DNA from: Ulota crispa
Taxonomy: Eukaryota; Streptophyta; Bryopsida; Orthotrichales; Orthotrichaceae
DNA: 64,000 bases
Direction of reading: 5' to 3'
Assembly (NCBI GenBank): GCA_963920765.1
Contig: OY987243.1
Span: 1,798,001-1,862,000 of the forward strand
Shown one piece after another: positions 62,563-64,000 of this stretch; within the stretch, counting starts at the first letter, position 1, and every line of letters starts with the position of its first letter. Position numbers and translations under genes: made by a program. Below the pieces are notes generated by a model. That model was not told the DNA's origin. It did not search any database and worked only from the letters and a program-made list of their open reading frames with translations.

Positions 62563-63452
62563 TTAGTTGCTGCCTTCGAAAGTTTGGCCAAATTGCCAAC
62601 TGGCAGGGGCGGCATTGGAGGACACCACTTGGCGGCCATCGCTGGTGTATACTTGGAAGGAGAGAGCTTTTCCTACCAGGCCCGTGGGTCCTCCGCTGTA
62701 CGTCCATATTTGCCCCCAGTTTCGCTTCATTTCAAACCAGCTGGTCGCTGGGCCCTTGATGAACATTCTCTGGACATCTCCCGCGGCCGCCACATTGTAG
62801 ACTAGCACTAGGAAGAAATTGGCGTTTCCATTGATAGTGAACTTCATCCCTCCTTTTTTGGTGCATGCCACTCTGCACCCACAAAAGTAGAGCAAAAGAC
62901 AAACTCCCATGAGATTTACTAAAAGGGCTCAATATCATTCGAGAGGTTACATTACTTCTTCTCTGTCGGTTCCCCTGAAAGGAAGTGCCATAACAGCATT
63001 TTCTTGAGGCCTGACATAATGGTGAGGAGATACTAATTTACAACCCTTCTCTATTCAAAGTGAGGCCTTGTTTTACAAAAAAGGCATAGAGGTGGGATTT
63101 TTTTTTAAGGAATTCAAGCGTCTGGGGTCTTTGCAAATTACTTACCTTCTGAAGTTCACAGGGATGACGCCTCCTTCCTCCTTGGCAAGGACAGTGAACA
63201 TGGGGTAGGAGAGGTCGAAGTGCTTGTTCGGAGGATTACACCACCCTCCCTCGGAGCCTGTGGGGCAAAAGTTCGTTGCTGTGACTGTGATGGACTTGCC
63301 GCCTGCATAGCAAAACGTGGATTCCGACGTGATGCACGTCAGCTGATAGCATGCTCCACATGCATCACCGCCATTGAAGAGTGGTGCACTCAGGGCGGTT
63401 GTACTCGTCCCGTACCCTGTGGTGTATAAATTTCCATACCCGCAAGCGCCTC
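62563..63452 (-). CDS. Alpha-expansin (EXPA), 3' part: exons 2 and 3, first exon beyond window
   Basis: On the minus strand exon 2 is 63452-63146 (307 bp) and exon 3 is 62872-62563 (310 bp). These are the same lengths and phases as in the expansin at 52501. Splice sites are TGCAG|GA, AG|GTAAGT and TGCAG|AG. The roughly 205 aa present include [16 protein letters not shown], the EXPA-type [18 protein letters not shown] with [38 protein letters not shown] and the ending [11 protein letters not shown]. Signal peptide and TYYGG motif should be in exon 1, which I cannot find before 64000, so intron 1 exceeds 548 bp. The gene converges with the first expansin about 8.7 kb away. The two proteins differ at many positions, so the duplication is old. 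Confidence 0.94.
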
Positions 63453-64000
63453 CTGCATAATTAAGCAATACACTTACAACTCTCAGTATCTTTCCAGCTT
63501 CAAGCCACACAACAATCTTCTGCAACAGCAACTGCCAGCATTGCTACGTTACCTCACCTCACAATGCAGTCTACAGTAATTGGCATTAAACGTTGTACGA
63601 GTCATTGTACTCTTGACAATCGACCGGAATGAAGTTTTCTAAATTTACTACACTGAAGGAGTTTAAGTGGAGCAGGCTCTTAAAATCCGACCAGCCGACC
63701 ACCACTCAGAAGTGGTGATATCTACAGGCCTAGCTTCTATCGTTAGAATTCTGAGAAATGTCTGTACTGATTGCAACAAATTCAGTCGCAAACTTCATGG
63801 ACACAAGAACGTCAAATTCGTGGAATTGGTGACATAGGCGATTTTCAAGACGGGTATCGTGAAACCTAAACCTGTCGAAGTCCTGGACTTTTTGAGCTGT
63901 ATGGAGCGGACATTTTAAGTGAAAGACATAAAACCAAATGTCAAAATCGGAGAGAAAACCTTGACGGTAAATATGTATACTTGTTTGATATTGAAAAAAA
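63453..64000 (-). other. Presumed first intron of the second expansin
   Basis: Starts (in gene orientation, ends) with the acceptor TTATGCAG. No sequence encoding the expected TYYGGxDASGTQG exon end appears before the window edge. Confidence 0.6.

Overview
The window is nuclear DNA of a land plant. The evidence is GT-AG introns that restore reading frames exactly, two alpha-expansin genes with the two classic expansin intron positions, a plant-type SAC3-domain gene, a Ty1/copia retrotransposon, many miniature inverted-repeat elements (MITEs), and a short run of plant-type telomere repeat (TTTAGGG). The sequence does not fix the lineage. Low gene density in very AT-rich DNA would suit a bryophyte, lycophyte or fern at least as well as a seed plant; this is inference.

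Layout. 1-18 kb is AT-rich intergenic DNA with one 740-bp inverted-repeat element, a duplicated segment interrupted by a broken coding fragment, a possible SINE remnant and a TAA-flanked MITE. 18.1-22.8 kb holds a complete seven-exon SAC3/GANP-domain gene (544 aa) on the + strand. 22.8-38 kb is intergenic, with a Mutator-type MITE bounded by a 9-bp target duplication, TA-flanked and TTAA-flanked elements and microsatellites. 38.2-43.8 kb is a full-length but decayed Ty1/copia element on the - strand. It carries, on the opposite strand, an ORF resembling the RNase H1 N-terminal hybrid-binding (viroplasmin-like) domain. 46.0-47.4 kb is one TIR transposon nested in another. 48.7-50.55 kb is a tandem pair of about 910-bp elements abutting at TTAA. 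52.5-53.9 kb is a complete three-exon alpha-expansin on the + strand. 57.4-58.9 kb is a giant CTTT/CTTTT microsatellite running into a 200-N gap. 62.6-64 kb contains the last two exons of a second alpha-expansin on the - strand, whose first exon lies beyond the window.

The genes do not form a pathway. The SAC3-like protein should act in nuclear mRNA processing or export, and the expansins act in wall loosening. The expansins converge about 8.7 kb apart and have identical exon 2 and exon 3 lengths, so they are clear paralogues, possibly from a local duplication.

The most unusual signal is a set of inverted-repeat elements of very different size (about 80 to 920 bp). They share termini close to TTAA-CCCYTWAAGG and are each bounded by TTAA. 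This target choice is typical of piggyBac-like transposons and unusual for plant MITEs.
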